From: Planctomycetota bacterium
Lineage (GTDB): Bacteria; Planctomycetota; UBA1135; UBA2386
Direction: 5' to 3'
Length of the DNA stretch: 64,000 bases
Assembly (NCBI GenBank): GCA_019636245.1
Contig: JAHBXX010000001.1
Coordinates: forward strand, 137,859 to 201,858
This document shows positions 47,797 through 56,249 of the stretch, one piece after another; position 1 is the first letter of the stretch; every line of letters starts with the position of its first letter. Below the pieces are notes generated by a model. The model was not told where the DNA came from and did no database searches. It saw nothing but the letters and a program-made list of their open reading frames with translations. The position numbers and the translations under genes were made by a program.

Positions 47797-49530
47797 TCAG
47801 ATGACGTCGAGCTGCGTGACGCGCAGCACTTCCTCGGGCGTCGTCATGCCCTGCAGCAGCTTGGCGACGCCGTCCATGCGCAGCGTGCGCAGGCCGCGCT
47901 CGAGGGCGCCACGCTTGATCTGGCTCGCGGTCGCCTTGTTGACGATCTGCTCCTGGATGTGGGTGTCGATCGGCATCACCTCGTAGATCGCGGTGCGGCC
48001 GGCGAAACCGGAGCGGAAGCACTCGTCGCAGCCGCGGCCCATCATCAGCTTGCCGTCGGGGAACTGGTCGGGCGTCAGCTTCAGGTCCTCGAGGAAGTAG
48101 CGCTGCTGCTGGTTCGGGGTCAGCGGCTCGCGGCAGTTCGGGCAGATCGTGCGCAGCAGGCGCTGGGCGATCACCAGCAGCAGGGACGACGAGACCAGGT
48201 AGGGCTCGACGCCGATGTCGATCAGGCGGGTCACGGTCGACGCCGAGTCGTTGGTGTGCACCGTCGAGAAGACCAGGTGACCGGTCAGCGCGGCGCGGAT
48301 GGCGATGTCGGCGGTCTCGTTGTCGCGGACCTCGCCGACCATCATCACGTCGGGGTCCTGGCGCAGGAAGGAGCGCAGGCCGGCGGCGAAGGTCAGGCCC
48401 TTCTTGGTGTTGACCTGCACCTGGCTGATGCCGTCGAGGTTGTATTCGACCGGGTCCTCGATCGTCAGGATGTTGAGTTCGGGCGCATTGATCGCGTCGA
48501 GGCAGGCGTAGAGCGTCGTCGTCTTGCCCGAGCCCGTCGGGCCGGTGACGAAGATGACGCCGTGGCTGTAGTTGATGTAGCGCTCGATCGTGCGCTGGCT
48601 GTCGGTGGACAGGCCGATCTGGTCCAGCGAGTAGATCTTGGTCGTCTTGTCGAGGATGCGGAACACGACCCGTTCGCCACCGGCCACCGGCACCGTGCTG
48701 ATGCGCACGTCGACGTCGCCGTCGCCGACGCGGATCGAGGCGCGGCCGTCCTGGGGCAGGCGCCGCTCGGCGATGTCCATCTTCCCCATGACCTTGACGC
48801 GGGAGATGATCGCCTCCTGGGCGCGCTTGGGGACCGACTCCATGTCGTAGAGCACGCCGTCGATGCGCATGCGGACCTGCAGGCGATCGGCGTACGGCTG
48901 CAGGTGGATGTCCGAGGCGCGCAGCTTCAGCGCCTGGAACAGCAGCATGTTGACCAGCTTGATGACCGGCGCCTTGTTGGCATCGAGGAGGTCCTCCGAC
49001 TCCTGGATGTTCTCGGCGATGCTGACGATGTCGGTGTCCTTGACGTCCTGCAGCGCCTCGTCGACGCCGTCGGCCTTGTGCCGGTAGGCGCGGTTGATGA
49101 GGTTGGCGACCTCGCCGCGCGGCACCAGCACCGCCTCGATCTCCCGGCCGAGCAGCGTCGCCAGGTCGTCCATCGGCTGGATCTCGAGCGGCCGGTGGGT
49201 GGCGACGCGCAGCAGGCTGCCGGTGTCCTCGATGGCGATCAGGCCGTGGGTGCGGGCGAACTGCACCGGGATCTGCTGGATGAACACGCCGGGCACGCCG
49301 ACGCCCTCGAGGCTCGGACGGAACTCGAGTCCGAGCAGTTCGCCGAAGAACTGCAGGCACTTGCCCTCGGGCAGGATGTTCTTGGCGATCAGCACCTGGT
49401 CGAGCTGCTGCCCGGTCTCGCGCTCGGTGCGCAGCGCGTCGTCGATCTGGGCGGGGGTCAGGCCCGCCTTGCGCAGGAGGCCCTCGCGGATGCGGTCCTG
49501 GACGACCGTCGGTGCAGTGGAGTCGCTCAT
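47797..49530 (-). CDS. gspE: type II secretion ATPase GspE
   Basis: 577 residues. The N-terminal GspE_N/MshEN domain (about 15-150) has KAGLTPAQIDDALRTERETG and LIAKNILPEGKCLQFFGELL. The ATPase core has Walker A GPTGSGKTTT at about 330, Asp boxes in ILTIEDPVEYNLDGISQ, Walker B PDVMMVGEVRDNETADIA, and a His box in TGHLVFSTVHTNDSA. The tetracysteine zinc element, CPNC near 463 and CDEC near 503, is intact. It hydrolyses ATP to drive pseudopilus assembly on the cytoplasmic face, with GspF as membrane partner. It overlaps gspD by 4 nt. Confidence 0.95.
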   Translation of the reverse strand: MSDSTAPTVVQDRIREGLLRKAGLTPAQIDDALRTERETGQQLDQVLIAKNILPEGKCLQFFGELLGLEFRPSLEGVGVPGVFIQQIPVQFARTHGLIAIEDTGSLLRVATHRPLEIQPMDDLATLLGREIEAVLVPRGEVANLINRAYRHKADGVDEALQDVKDTDIVSIAENIQESEDLLDANKAPVIKLVNMLLFQALKLRASDIHLQPYADRLQVRMRIDGVLYDMESVPKRAQEAIISRVKVMGKMDIAERRLPQDGRASIRVGDGDVDVRISTVPVAGGERVVFRILDKTTKIYSLDQIGLSTDSQRTIERYINYSHGVIFVTGPTGSGKTTTLYACLDAINAPELNILTIEDPVEYNLDGISQVQVNTKKGLTFAAGLRSFLRQDPDVMMVGEVRDNETADIAIRAALTGHLVFSTVHTNDSASTVTRLIDIGVEPYLVSSSLLLVIAQRLLRTICPNCREPLTPNQQQRYFLEDLKLTPDQFPDGKLMMGRGCDECFRSGFAGRTAIYEVMPIDTHIQEQIVNKATASQIKRGALERGLRTLRMDGVAKLLQGMTTPEEVLRVTQLDVI

Positions 49531-51914
49531 CGGCCTGTCTTTCGCACCGGCGCCCGTGGGCCCGAGGACCGGCCGCTCGCCGGTTCGGCGTCGGGCGTCC
49601 GGCGGTAGGTCGGCATCTCGTATTCGCCCTGGACGTCGAGGTCCTCGACCGTGGTGCCGTGGTCGTCGAGCGTGCGCGCCTGGCCGGAGCTGCCGTTCCA
49701 GCGGCGGTCGATCATGCGCAGACGCCGCTCGCCGATGTAGTCCTGCGCCTCGAGCTTCTTGTTCAGGCTGACGTGCCAGAGGTCCTGGAAGTCGTCCTCG
49801 TCGAGGATCGTCGGCGTGACGAAGAAGTAGAGGTTGGTCTTGTTCGAGGTGGCTTCGCTGCGCCGGAACAGGATGCCGAGCAGCGGGATGTCCTTGAGGA
49901 AGGGCACGCCGCCGTCGCTCTGCGACTCGGAGTCCTCGATCACGCCGCCGAGCACCATCGTCGCGTCGCTCGGCATCGTCACCTGGGTGCGGATCGTGCG
50001 CCGCAGGGTCACGCCGCCGCCGGTCACCGAGTTCGGGTCGAAGGCGCCGACGAACCGGCTGACCTCCAGGTTGATGTTGAGCCGCAGGTAGTTGTTCGGC
50101 GAGATCGTCGGCGAGATCTCGAGCGTGATGCCGGCCAGGCGCGGCTGGCCGAGGCCCGACTGCGTCGTCGCCGTGCCCTGCTGGTTCTGCGTCGTCGGCC
50201 GTTCTTCCTCGGTCTTCACCGTCGCCGACTCGTTGTTGTTCACCAGCACGCTCGGCAAGGACAGGATGTTGGCGCGATCGTCCGTCGACAGCGCGTTGAT
50301 CAGGAACGGCACCGCGAAGTCGCCGCCGCTGATGATGCCGCCGGTCAGACCCTGCAACGGGTTCTCGAAGTCGGGCAGGCGCGTGTCGGGCAGGCCGTCG
50401 TCGTCGGTGTCCTCGAACTTCGACTGGCCGAAGCTGGTGAAGCCGAAGCCGCGGGTGAAGTCGCCGCTCTCCTTCAGGTCGAGCAGGCCGAGCTCGACGC
50501 CGAAGCGATCGAGGTCGCCGGTCGTCAGCTCGACCAGCGCCGCCTCGATCAGCACCTGCGGCTGGCGTCGGTCCAGCTTGTCGATCAGCGCCTGGATCTG
50601 CTTCCACTTCGTGCCGGCGGCCGACACCAGCAGGCTGTTGCTCTCCTTGTGCGCCTGGATGACGGTCTTGCGCGTGCGGCGGGCCGCGGCGCCACCGGCG
50701 CCCTGCGGCGCCGCGGCCGCCGTCTCGGCCTGGTTGTCCTCCTGCATGAAGGTGTTGAGCGTCGTGCGCAGGTCCTCGGCCAGCACGTTCTTCAGGTGGA
50801 TCACGTTGGCGGCGCCGTCGACCGGTGCGCCGGGTACGTCGAGGCGGGCGACCAGGTCCAGCGCCTCGCGCACCTGATCCTGCGTACCGCTCAGCACCAG
50901 GGCCTTCTGTGAGCTGTGCACGACGATCTTCAGCTGCGGCTGGCCGGAGGCGCCCGGCGCGCCGCCCTGGCCGGCGCCCTGCTCCTGCAGCACCTGCTGG
51001 CGGATGCGGCTCCGGCTCTCGAGCACCTCGGTCAGGACCGGTTCGAGCTCCTCCGGCGCCTGCTCCTCGAGCACGACGACCTGCACGACCAGGTTCGGCG
51101 CCTCGATCGGCACGTCGACCAGCTCGAGCAGCTTGACGGCGGCGTAGACCTGCGGGCCGAAGCCCTGGATCAGCATCGCCGTGTTGTTGCCGACGTTGCC
51201 GAGCACCGGACCGCCGCCGCCGGTGGGCGCGCTGGTGCTGGCGAAGAAGGGCCGCAGCGCGTTGGTCGCGATCGTGGCGTTGATGTTCTTCAGCGTGACC
51301 GTGGTCAGGATCGGCACGCCGGTCTGGTTGCGGTAGAGCGGCAGTTCGTCCGGCGTCACGTAGCGGGCGCCGTTCGTGACCTCGCGGTTGCGCGGGCCGC
51401 TCATCGACACGATCTCCAGCATCTCCAGCGGGCCCTCGCCGCGCGGCACCACGGCGAAGCCCTTGATGTAGAGCATCGTCTGGAAGAACGAGAAGAAGTC
51501 CTCCTTGAAGCGCGCGCGCTTGATGCGCAGCGTGCCGAGGAAGCTGACCGGACCGGCGGCCTGGCCGGGGCCCTGCAGCTCGGTCAGGTTGAAGGTGAAG
51601 GCGCGGCCGGTCACCTCCTGGGCCCACTTGACGAACTCGGCCAGATCCATGCCGTTGTTCTCGTTCATCGAGAAGGCGATGGTGTCGGTGGCCTCGTCGA
51701 CCTCCATGCGCGGGGTCGGGCGCTGCGGGTCCTGGCCGGTCGGGGGCGTGCCCTGGGCCGGCATCGCGACCGCGGCCAGCGCGGCGATCAGCCCGGCCGC
51801 GAGCGGCCCGGCGCGATGCCGGGGCGCAGGGTCCGCCGACGGTGGCAGGTGCCGTCGCGCGTCGTTGCCAGGCCGGGTGGGGTGGGTGTCACCGCGTGCG
51901 CAAGGATCGGCCAT
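49527..51914 (-). CDS. gspD: type II secretion secretin GspD
   Basis: 795 residues. A long basic N-region leads to the signal core (AAGLIAALAAVAMPAQG). N-domains are visible: SFLGTLRIKRARFKEDFFSF (N0-like), VPILTTVTLKNINATIA, AMLIQGFGPQVYAAVKLLEL and NVIHLKNVLAEDLRTTLNT. The secretin domain (about 470-710) has QPQVLIEAALVELTTGD, FLINALSTDDRANILSLPS, VLVNNNESATVKTEEE and VTMPSDATMVLGGVIED, with the gate region GVPFLKDIPLLGILFR. It forms the outer-membrane channel for folded exoproteins. A charged C-terminal tail (about 720-795) could contact a pilotin. It is first in the gspDEF order and divergent from the EIIA gene. A TAAAAA box with an upstream TTCCTT lies about 75 nt before the ATG. Confidence 0.93.
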   Translation of the reverse strand: MADPCARGDTHPTRPGNDARRHLPPSADPAPRHRAGPLAAGLIAALAAVAMPAQGTPPTGQDPQRPTPRMEVDEATDTIAFSMNENNGMDLAEFVKWAQEVTGRAFTFNLTELQGPGQAAGPVSFLGTLRIKRARFKEDFFSFFQTMLYIKGFAVVPRGEGPLEMLEIVSMSGPRNREVTNGARYVTPDELPLYRNQTGVPILTTVTLKNINATIATNALRPFFASTSAPTGGGGPVLGNVGNNTAMLIQGFGPQVYAAVKLLELVDVPIEAPNLVVQVVVLEEQAPEELEPVLTEVLESRSRIRQQVLQEQGAGQGGAPGASGQPQLKIVVHSSQKALVLSGTQDQVREALDLVARLDVPGAPVDGAANVIHLKNVLAEDLRTTLNTFMQEDNQAETAAAAPQGAGGAAARRTRKTVIQAHKESNSLLVSAAGTKWKQIQALIDKLDRRQPQVLIEAALVELTTGDLDRFGVELGLLDLKESGDFTRGFGFTSFGQSKFEDTDDDGLPDTRLPDFENPLQGLTGGIISGGDFAVPFLINALSTDDRANILSLPSVLVNNNESATVKTEEERPTTQNQQGTATTQSGLGQPRLAGITLEISPTISPNNYLRLNINLEVSRFVGAFDPNSVTGGGVTLRRTIRTQVTMPSDATMVLGGVIEDSESQSDGGVPFLKDIPLLGILFRRSEATSNKTNLYFFVTPTILDEDDFQDLWHVSLNKKLEAQDYIGERRLRMIDRRWNGSSGQARTLDDHGTTVEDLDVQGEYEMPTYRRTPDAEPASGRSSGPRAPVRKTGR

Positions 51915-51984
51915 CTTGGGGTGTGCGAGGTCTCGAGTCCGCTACGGAGCAGCGAAGTGGCTGCCTCCGACCGCCGGGCTCGGG

Positions 51985-52013
51985 TTTTTATTTCCCGTCG
52001 ACGACGCAAGGAA
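51985..52013 (-). promoter_or_regulatory. possible promoter of gspDEF in an A/T-rich patch
   Basis: On the minus strand TTCCTT (forward 52008-52013) stands 17 nt before TAAAAA (forward 51985-51990). This is the only clearly A/T-rich spot in the 202-nt divergent gap between gspD and the EIIA gene. Spacing is ideal; the -35 match is poor. The transcript would have a leader of about 65 nt. Confidence 0.3.
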
Positions 52014-52116
52014 GCCCGAAGTCCGTGTTTCCGACTTTCCGATTGCGCCGTTTCCGTGGCATCGGTTGCATTCCCGGCGCCGTGTCGCGCGGTGACGCGC
52101 GTGCCGCTCGCGGTCC

Positions 52117-52587
52117 ATGAAGCTCTCCGACCTGATCACGCCCGACCTCGTCGAAATGCCGCTGCGGGCTGCCGACAAGTGGGAGGTCCTGGCGACGATC
52201 GCGCGGGTGCCGGTGCGTGCCGGCCGGTATCCCGAGTCGATGGTGGCGAGTGTCGAGCAGGCCCTGGTCGCCCGCGAACGCAGCATGACCACGGGCATGG
52301 AGCACGGCATCGCGATCCCGCACGCGGCGATCGACGGCATCGACGAACTGGTGGCGGTGCTCGGGCTGAGCCCGGCGGGCATTCCCTTCGAGACGCTCGA
52401 CGGCGCGCCGGCGCGCATCGTCGTCGGCCTGATCATCCCGCGCAGCAAGAAGCTGGCGCACATCAAGACGCTGGCGGAGATCGCCAAGCTGTTGTCGCGG
52501 GCCGAGGTGCGGGAGCGGCTGCTGCAGAGCAGCGACGCCGCGGCGGCGGTGCAGACCCTGGCGGCCATGCAGGTCCAGGTCCGGTAG
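52117..52587 (+). CDS. PTS EIIA (PtsN/fructose-type) domain protein
   Basis: 156 residues, one EIIA-2 domain. The phosphorylated histidine is His69 in EHGIAIPHAAI, preceded by the usual TTGM. LIIPRSKKLAHIKTLAEIAKLL matches the C-terminal helices (the shared second histidine, His118-type, is in AHIKTL). No PTS permease is nearby, so a regulatory role of the nitrogen-PTS kind (PtsN) is more likely than sugar transport. There is no RpoN gene next to it, unlike in proteobacteria. It is followed 6 nt later by the membrane fusion protein gene. A TGGC/TTGC pair upstream has the wrong spacing for sigma-54. Confidence 0.85.
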   Translation: MKLSDLITPDLVEMPLRAADKWEVLATIARVPVRAGRYPESMVASVEQALVARERSMTTGMEHGIAIPHAAIDGIDELVAVLGLSPAGIPFETLDGAPARIVVGLIIPRSKKLAHIKTLAEIAKLLSRAEVRERLLQSSDAAAAVQTLAAMQVQVR

Positions 52588-52593
52588 GACGAC

Positions 52594-55242
52594 GTGGCGG
52601 CGAAGCAGGGGGAAGTGGCCCTGGCGGACGAACGCCGGGAGGAGGGAGCAGCGCCGCCGCCGCGCACGGACCTGGGCCACGGCCCCTTGGCCGAGGCCGG
52701 TGGCCTGCTGCGCCTCGTGCAATGCGCCGCCGAGGAGGGGGGGGCGGCAGCCGGCGGCGTGTTGGCCGGCACGCCGCGGGTTCCCTGGCGGCGGGCGCTG
52801 GCGCTGATGGTGGCCGCCGCCTGGTTCGCGCCGGCCGCGTCGTCGGCCGTCGCCAGCGACCCTCCGGGCCTGCGTCCGTGGTTGGTCCCGGTCGGGATCG
52901 TCGGCGTCGCCGCGGCGGGCGTCTTCGCCCGGGTCGCCTGGCGAACGGCGGGCGCCGGCTTGGACCTGTTCGCCATCGGCCTGCTGGGTCTCGCGGTGGT
53001 GAGCGCGGGCTCCGGTGCCGAGCCGGCGTGGCTCGCCTTGCACGCCACGGCCTTGTCGTGGCTGGCGGTCGGCACCTTCGCCGCGGCTGCCCGGCAGCGG
53101 GCCGCGGTGGTCGTGGGCCTGGCGGCGGCCGGGATGCTGGCGGGGCTCGGCGCGACGGCTGCGCACGCGCCGTGCGCGGCGGCGCTCGGTCGCCCGGCGG
53201 TGCAGGTGCTGGCCGTGGGGCTGCTGGCGATCACGGCCACCCTCGGCCGGCCGGCGCTCCTCCCCGGGGCCTTGCGGTGGCGCGAGGTGACCCTGCTGGC
53301 GCTGGCGATCGCGGCGCTGGCGTGGGCGCTGGCCGGCCCGGGCTGGCACGCGCCGGCGGGCGGCAGCGGGATCGGCCTGGCCGCGGCGACGGGCGCGGTG
53401 TTCGGTTGCGTCGCGGGGCGTGCCGCCGGGTGGGCGGCCGGCCTCGCGCTGGCCGTGGCCGCCGCCGTGCTCGGGCTGCCGCCGCGAGGCGACGGCGCCG
53501 ATGCGGCGCGGCGCCTCGTGCTGGCGGTGGCGGGCGAGACGCGCGCGGTCTACCAGCGCGCCACCCAGGCGGTGCAGCTCACGGTCGCCGGCGAGGTCGT
53601 CGACCGCGTCGGTCCCGATCACGCCGGCGCCGAGCTTGCGGCCACGGTGGCGACTCTGCTCGCGGTTCCGGGCGATCGCACGTTGGTGCTGGGGGCGGGC
53701 ACCGGCCGGCTGGCCGATGCCCTGTTGGCGACGGGGCGGCACGAAGTGGAGGTGGTCGACGCGCGCGGTGACGATCCGACCGTGGTCGCGGCGCTGCGCG
53801 GCGACGGTCCGGTGCCTGCCGCCACCCCGGTGGCGGCGGACCCGCGCGTGCGCCGCGAGGTGCGCTCCTGGCGCCAGGCGCTCGATCGGCTCGACGCCGG
53901 CGCCCGGCAGTGCATCGTGGTCGGCGAACTGCCGCACGCCGCCGCGTCCATCCAGTCCACCCTCGAACTGCAGCTTGCCCTGCGCCGCGTCGCCGGGCAC
54001 GGCTTCGTGCTGCAGCAGCTCGCGCTCGACCTCGTGCCGGCCGGGACGCTGCGGGCGTTGCTCGGTGCGGCCGCCGCGGCGCATCCCTGGAACGCGGTGC
54101 TCGCGGTGGGCGACGATGCGCTGCTGCTGAGTGCGACGGCGCCGCCGTCGTGGCCGGGCGAGGCGGCGCCACGGGCGTGGACGGCCGACGCGCGCTGGCT
54201 CGCCCACCGTGCCCACTTGGGCAGCGTCGCCGACGTGCGGCGGGCCGTGCTCGGCACCGTGTCGCCGTCGGCCGCGGCGCAGGCGCGCAGCGACCTGGAT
54301 CCGCCGCCGCCTGGCGGGGAGCGCGGCCGGCGGTCGGCGCTTTCGGTGCTGCACGAACTGCTGCAGCCGACGCCGGCGCCGGCGGCGACCGAGGCGGACT
54401 CCCTGCTGCTGCGTTGGCTCGGCCACAGCGCCGACCTGCGGCTCGCGGTCGCCGAACTGCGGCGCCTCGGCGCCGAACCGGCCGACGTGGCCAGGGCGCA
54501 GGCGCTCGCGGTTCGCTGGCTGCCGGCCGGCGCCCCGGCCGCAGCCTTGCAGGCGGCGCTCGGGCTGCCCGCGGCGGGCGACGCGCCGCTGGTCGATCCG
54601 GCGTTGGCCTGCCGCCGCGCGCACGCGATCGACCCCACGTTCTGGCTGGATCTGCCGCCGCCCCTGGCCGGCCTGCCGAAGCCGCTCGCGGCCCGTGGCG
54701 ACCTCGAGGATCTGGCGCGGCTGCCCGCGCCCAACCGCCTCGCCGCGGCCTGCGTCGGCGGCAGCCCGACCGCGGTGGCGCTGCGGGTGCGGTTCGCGAC
54801 GCCCTGCGCGCGGGCCCTGGTCGAGCAACTGGCGGCCGGGCCGCTGTCGGCCGCGGCCACCGAGGCGCTGCGCGAACTCGCCGACCCGTTCGTGCTGGCC
54901 GAAGCGGCGCGCGGGCTCGCGGCGCGCGATGGGTTGCTCGAACTGCTGTCGCTGTGGCGGCGCGATCTGCCGATGCCGGCGGCCCTGGCCGAACTGCTGC
55001 GCCACGGCGACGACGCCGTGCGGGCGCGCATCGTGCCGGCGTTGGGCGGTCGTCGCGATGCCGAGTCGCTGCACGCGCTCGCCGGCTGCCTCGAGGCGCC
55101 GGCCGTCGAACTGCGGCGCGCGGCAGCGATGGCGCTGCAGGCCACCTTCGGCGACCGCATCGCCTACGACCCGGAGTGGCCGGGTTCCGCGCGGATCGAA
55201 GCGGCGGATCGCGTGCGGGCCCTGCATAATCGGACGCCATGA
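52594..55242 (+). CDS. membrane protein fused to a spermidine-synthase-like domain and HEAT-like repeats
   Basis: 882 residues from a GTG 6 nt after the EIIA stop. Residues about 70-305 hold eight or so membrane helices. Residues about 355-520 resemble the SAM-binding fold of spermidine synthases: the glycine loop LVLGAGTGRLADALL, the following acidic strand EVEVVDARGDD, and LELQLALRRVAGHGFVLQQL and VGDDALLLSAT as later strands. The acidic catalytic residues of true polyamine synthases are not clear, so activity is doubtful. From about 560 to the end are helical HEAT-like repeats (AAGPLSAAATEALRELADP, AVRARIVPALGGR). Membrane-fused spermidine-synthase-like proteins are known; the HEAT tail is less usual. 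Role unknown. Its stop overlaps lpxD (ATGA). Confidence 0.78.
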   Translation: MAAKQGEVALADERREEGAAPPPRTDLGHGPLAEAGGLLRLVQCAAEEGGAAAGGVLAGTPRVPWRRALALMVAAAWFAPAASSAVASDPPGLRPWLVPVGIVGVAAAGVFARVAWRTAGAGLDLFAIGLLGLAVVSAGSGAEPAWLALHATALSWLAVGTFAAAARQRAAVVVGLAAAGMLAGLGATAAHAPCAAALGRPAVQVLAVGLLAITATLGRPALLPGALRWREVTLLALAIAALAWALAGPGWHAPAGGSGIGLAAATGAVFGCVAGRAAGWAAGLALAVAAAVLGLPPRGDGADAARRLVLAVAGETRAVYQRATQAVQLTVAGEVVDRVGPDHAGAELAATVATLLAVPGDRTLVLGAGTGRLADALLATGRHEVEVVDARGDDPTVVAALRGDGPVPAATPVAADPRVRREVRSWRQALDRLDAGARQCIVVGELPHAAASIQSTLELQLALRRVAGHGFVLQQLALDLVPAGTLRALLGAAAAAHPWNAVLAVGDDALLLSATAPPSWPGEAAPRAWTADARWLAHRAHLGSVADVRRAVLGTVSPSAAAQARSDLDPPPPGGERGRRSALSVLHELLQPTPAPAATEADSLLLRWLGHSADLRLAVAELRRLGAEPADVARAQALAVRWLPAGAPAAALQAALGLPAAGDAPLVDPALACRRAHAIDPTFWLDLPPPLAGLPKPLAARGDLEDLARLPAPNRLAAACVGGSPTAVALRVRFATPCARALVEQLAAGPLSAAATEALRELADPFVLAEAARGLAARDGLLELLSLWRRDLPMPAALAELLRHGDDAVRARIVPALGGRRDAESLHALAGCLEAPAVELRRAAAMALQATFGDRIAYDPEWPGSARIEAADRVRALHNRTP
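55225..55230 (+). promoter_or_regulatory. possible -10 box (CATAAT) directly before lpxD
   Basis: CATAAT matches TATAAT at five of six positions and is preceded by TG. It ends 8 nt before the lpxD ATG, so transcription would start at or next to the start codon (leaderless). It lies inside the last codons of the upstream gene. No -35 match is seen at 16-18 nt. Confidence 0.35.
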
Positions 55243-56249
55243 TGGATGCCACGGTTGCAGCACTCGCCGAACTCGTCGGCGGTCGGGTGGTCGGCGACGG
55301 CGCGCGCCGCATCGTCGGACTCGGCGACCTGCGCACGGCCGGCCCCGACCGCATCGGCTTCGTGCGCAACGTGAACTACCATGCACTGGCGGCGGCGACG
55401 CGTGCGGGCGCCGTGCTGACCAGCACCGAACTGGCCACCGAGGCGGTGCAGATCCTGGTGCGCGACGTCGACCTCGCCTACGCCAAGGTCGCCAACCTGT
55501 TCCACCCGCGGCCGCGTGCCGCGGTGCACTCGATCCATCCCACGGCCGTCGTCGATCCGGCGGCGGAACTCGAAGCACCCGTGGTCATCGGCCCGCACGC
55601 CGTCGTCGGCCGTTGCCGGCTCGGCGCCGGCACGGTGGTCATGGCCGGCGTCTCGATCGGCGACGACACCACGATCGGTCGCGATGGCCTGCTCTACCCC
55701 GGCGTCGTCGTCTACGGCGCCGCCCGCATCGGCGACCGGGTGATCCTGCACGCCGGGGTGGTGGTCGGCAGCGACGGGTTCGGCTACGCGCGCGAGGGCA
55801 CGTCGTGGATCAAGGTGCCGCAGCTCGGCACGGTCGTGCTCGAGGACGACGTCGAGCTCGGCGTCGGGACGGCGGTCGACCGGGCCACGCTCGGCACGAC
55901 CAGCATCGGCGCCCGCACGAAGATCGACAACCACTGCCACATCGCCCACAACTGCACGATCGGCGCCGACACGGTGATGGCCGCCGGCTGCATGGTGGCC
56001 GGCTCGACGCGCATCGGCGCGCGCTGCGTGTTCGGCGGTTCGTCGGTCGTGAACGGCCACATCCAGGTCTGCGACGACGCCCGCTTCGGCGGCGACTCGC
56101 GGGTGCTGAAGGACGTCGACAAGCCCGGCGAGTACTGGGGCTACCCGCTGGTCGAGAAGCGGCAGTGGCTGCGCCTGCTGCAGAAGCTGCGGGCGATGGT
56201 CGTGCCGGCGGCCCGAGCGGACACGGCACCGCCCCGCGGCGACGGCTAG
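55239..56249 (+). CDS. lpxD: UDP-3-O-acylglucosamine N-acyltransferase LpxD
   Basis: 336 residues. It adds the second acyl chain, from acyl-ACP, to UDP-3-O-acyl-glucosamine, the third step of lipid A synthesis in the cytoplasm. The N-terminal uridine-binding domain (about 1-100) has GDLRTAGPDRIGFVRN. A left-handed beta-helix of hexapeptide repeats follows (VVIGPHAVVGRCRLGAGT, VSIGDDTTIGRDGLLYPG). The catalytic histidine is His237 in NHCHIAHNCTIGAD. GSTRIGARCVFGGSSVVNGH and the C-terminal helices complete the trimeric fold. It shows that the organism makes lipid A and has an outer membrane. It overlaps the upstream gene by 4 nt and is convergent with, and shares CTAG with, the next gene. Confidence 0.95.
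   Translation: MMDATVAALAELVGGRVVGDGARRIVGLGDLRTAGPDRIGFVRNVNYHALAAATRAGAVLTSTELATEAVQILVRDVDLAYAKVANLFHPRPRAAVHSIHPTAVVDPAAELEAPVVIGPHAVVGRCRLGAGTVVMAGVSIGDDTTIGRDGLLYPGVVVYGAARIGDRVILHAGVVVGSDGFGYAREGTSWIKVPQLGTVVLEDDVELGVGTAVDRATLGTTSIGARTKIDNHCHIAHNCTIGADTVMAAGCMVAGSTRIGARCVFGGSSVVNGHIQVCDDARFGGDSRVLKDVDKPGEYWGYPLVEKRQWLRLLQKLRAMVVPAARADTAPPRGDG

Noticed and set aside
52060..52085. TGGCATCGGTTGC upstream of the EIIA gene as a sigma-54 promoter
   Set aside because: The GG and GC elements are only 8 nt apart; sigma-54 needs 10.
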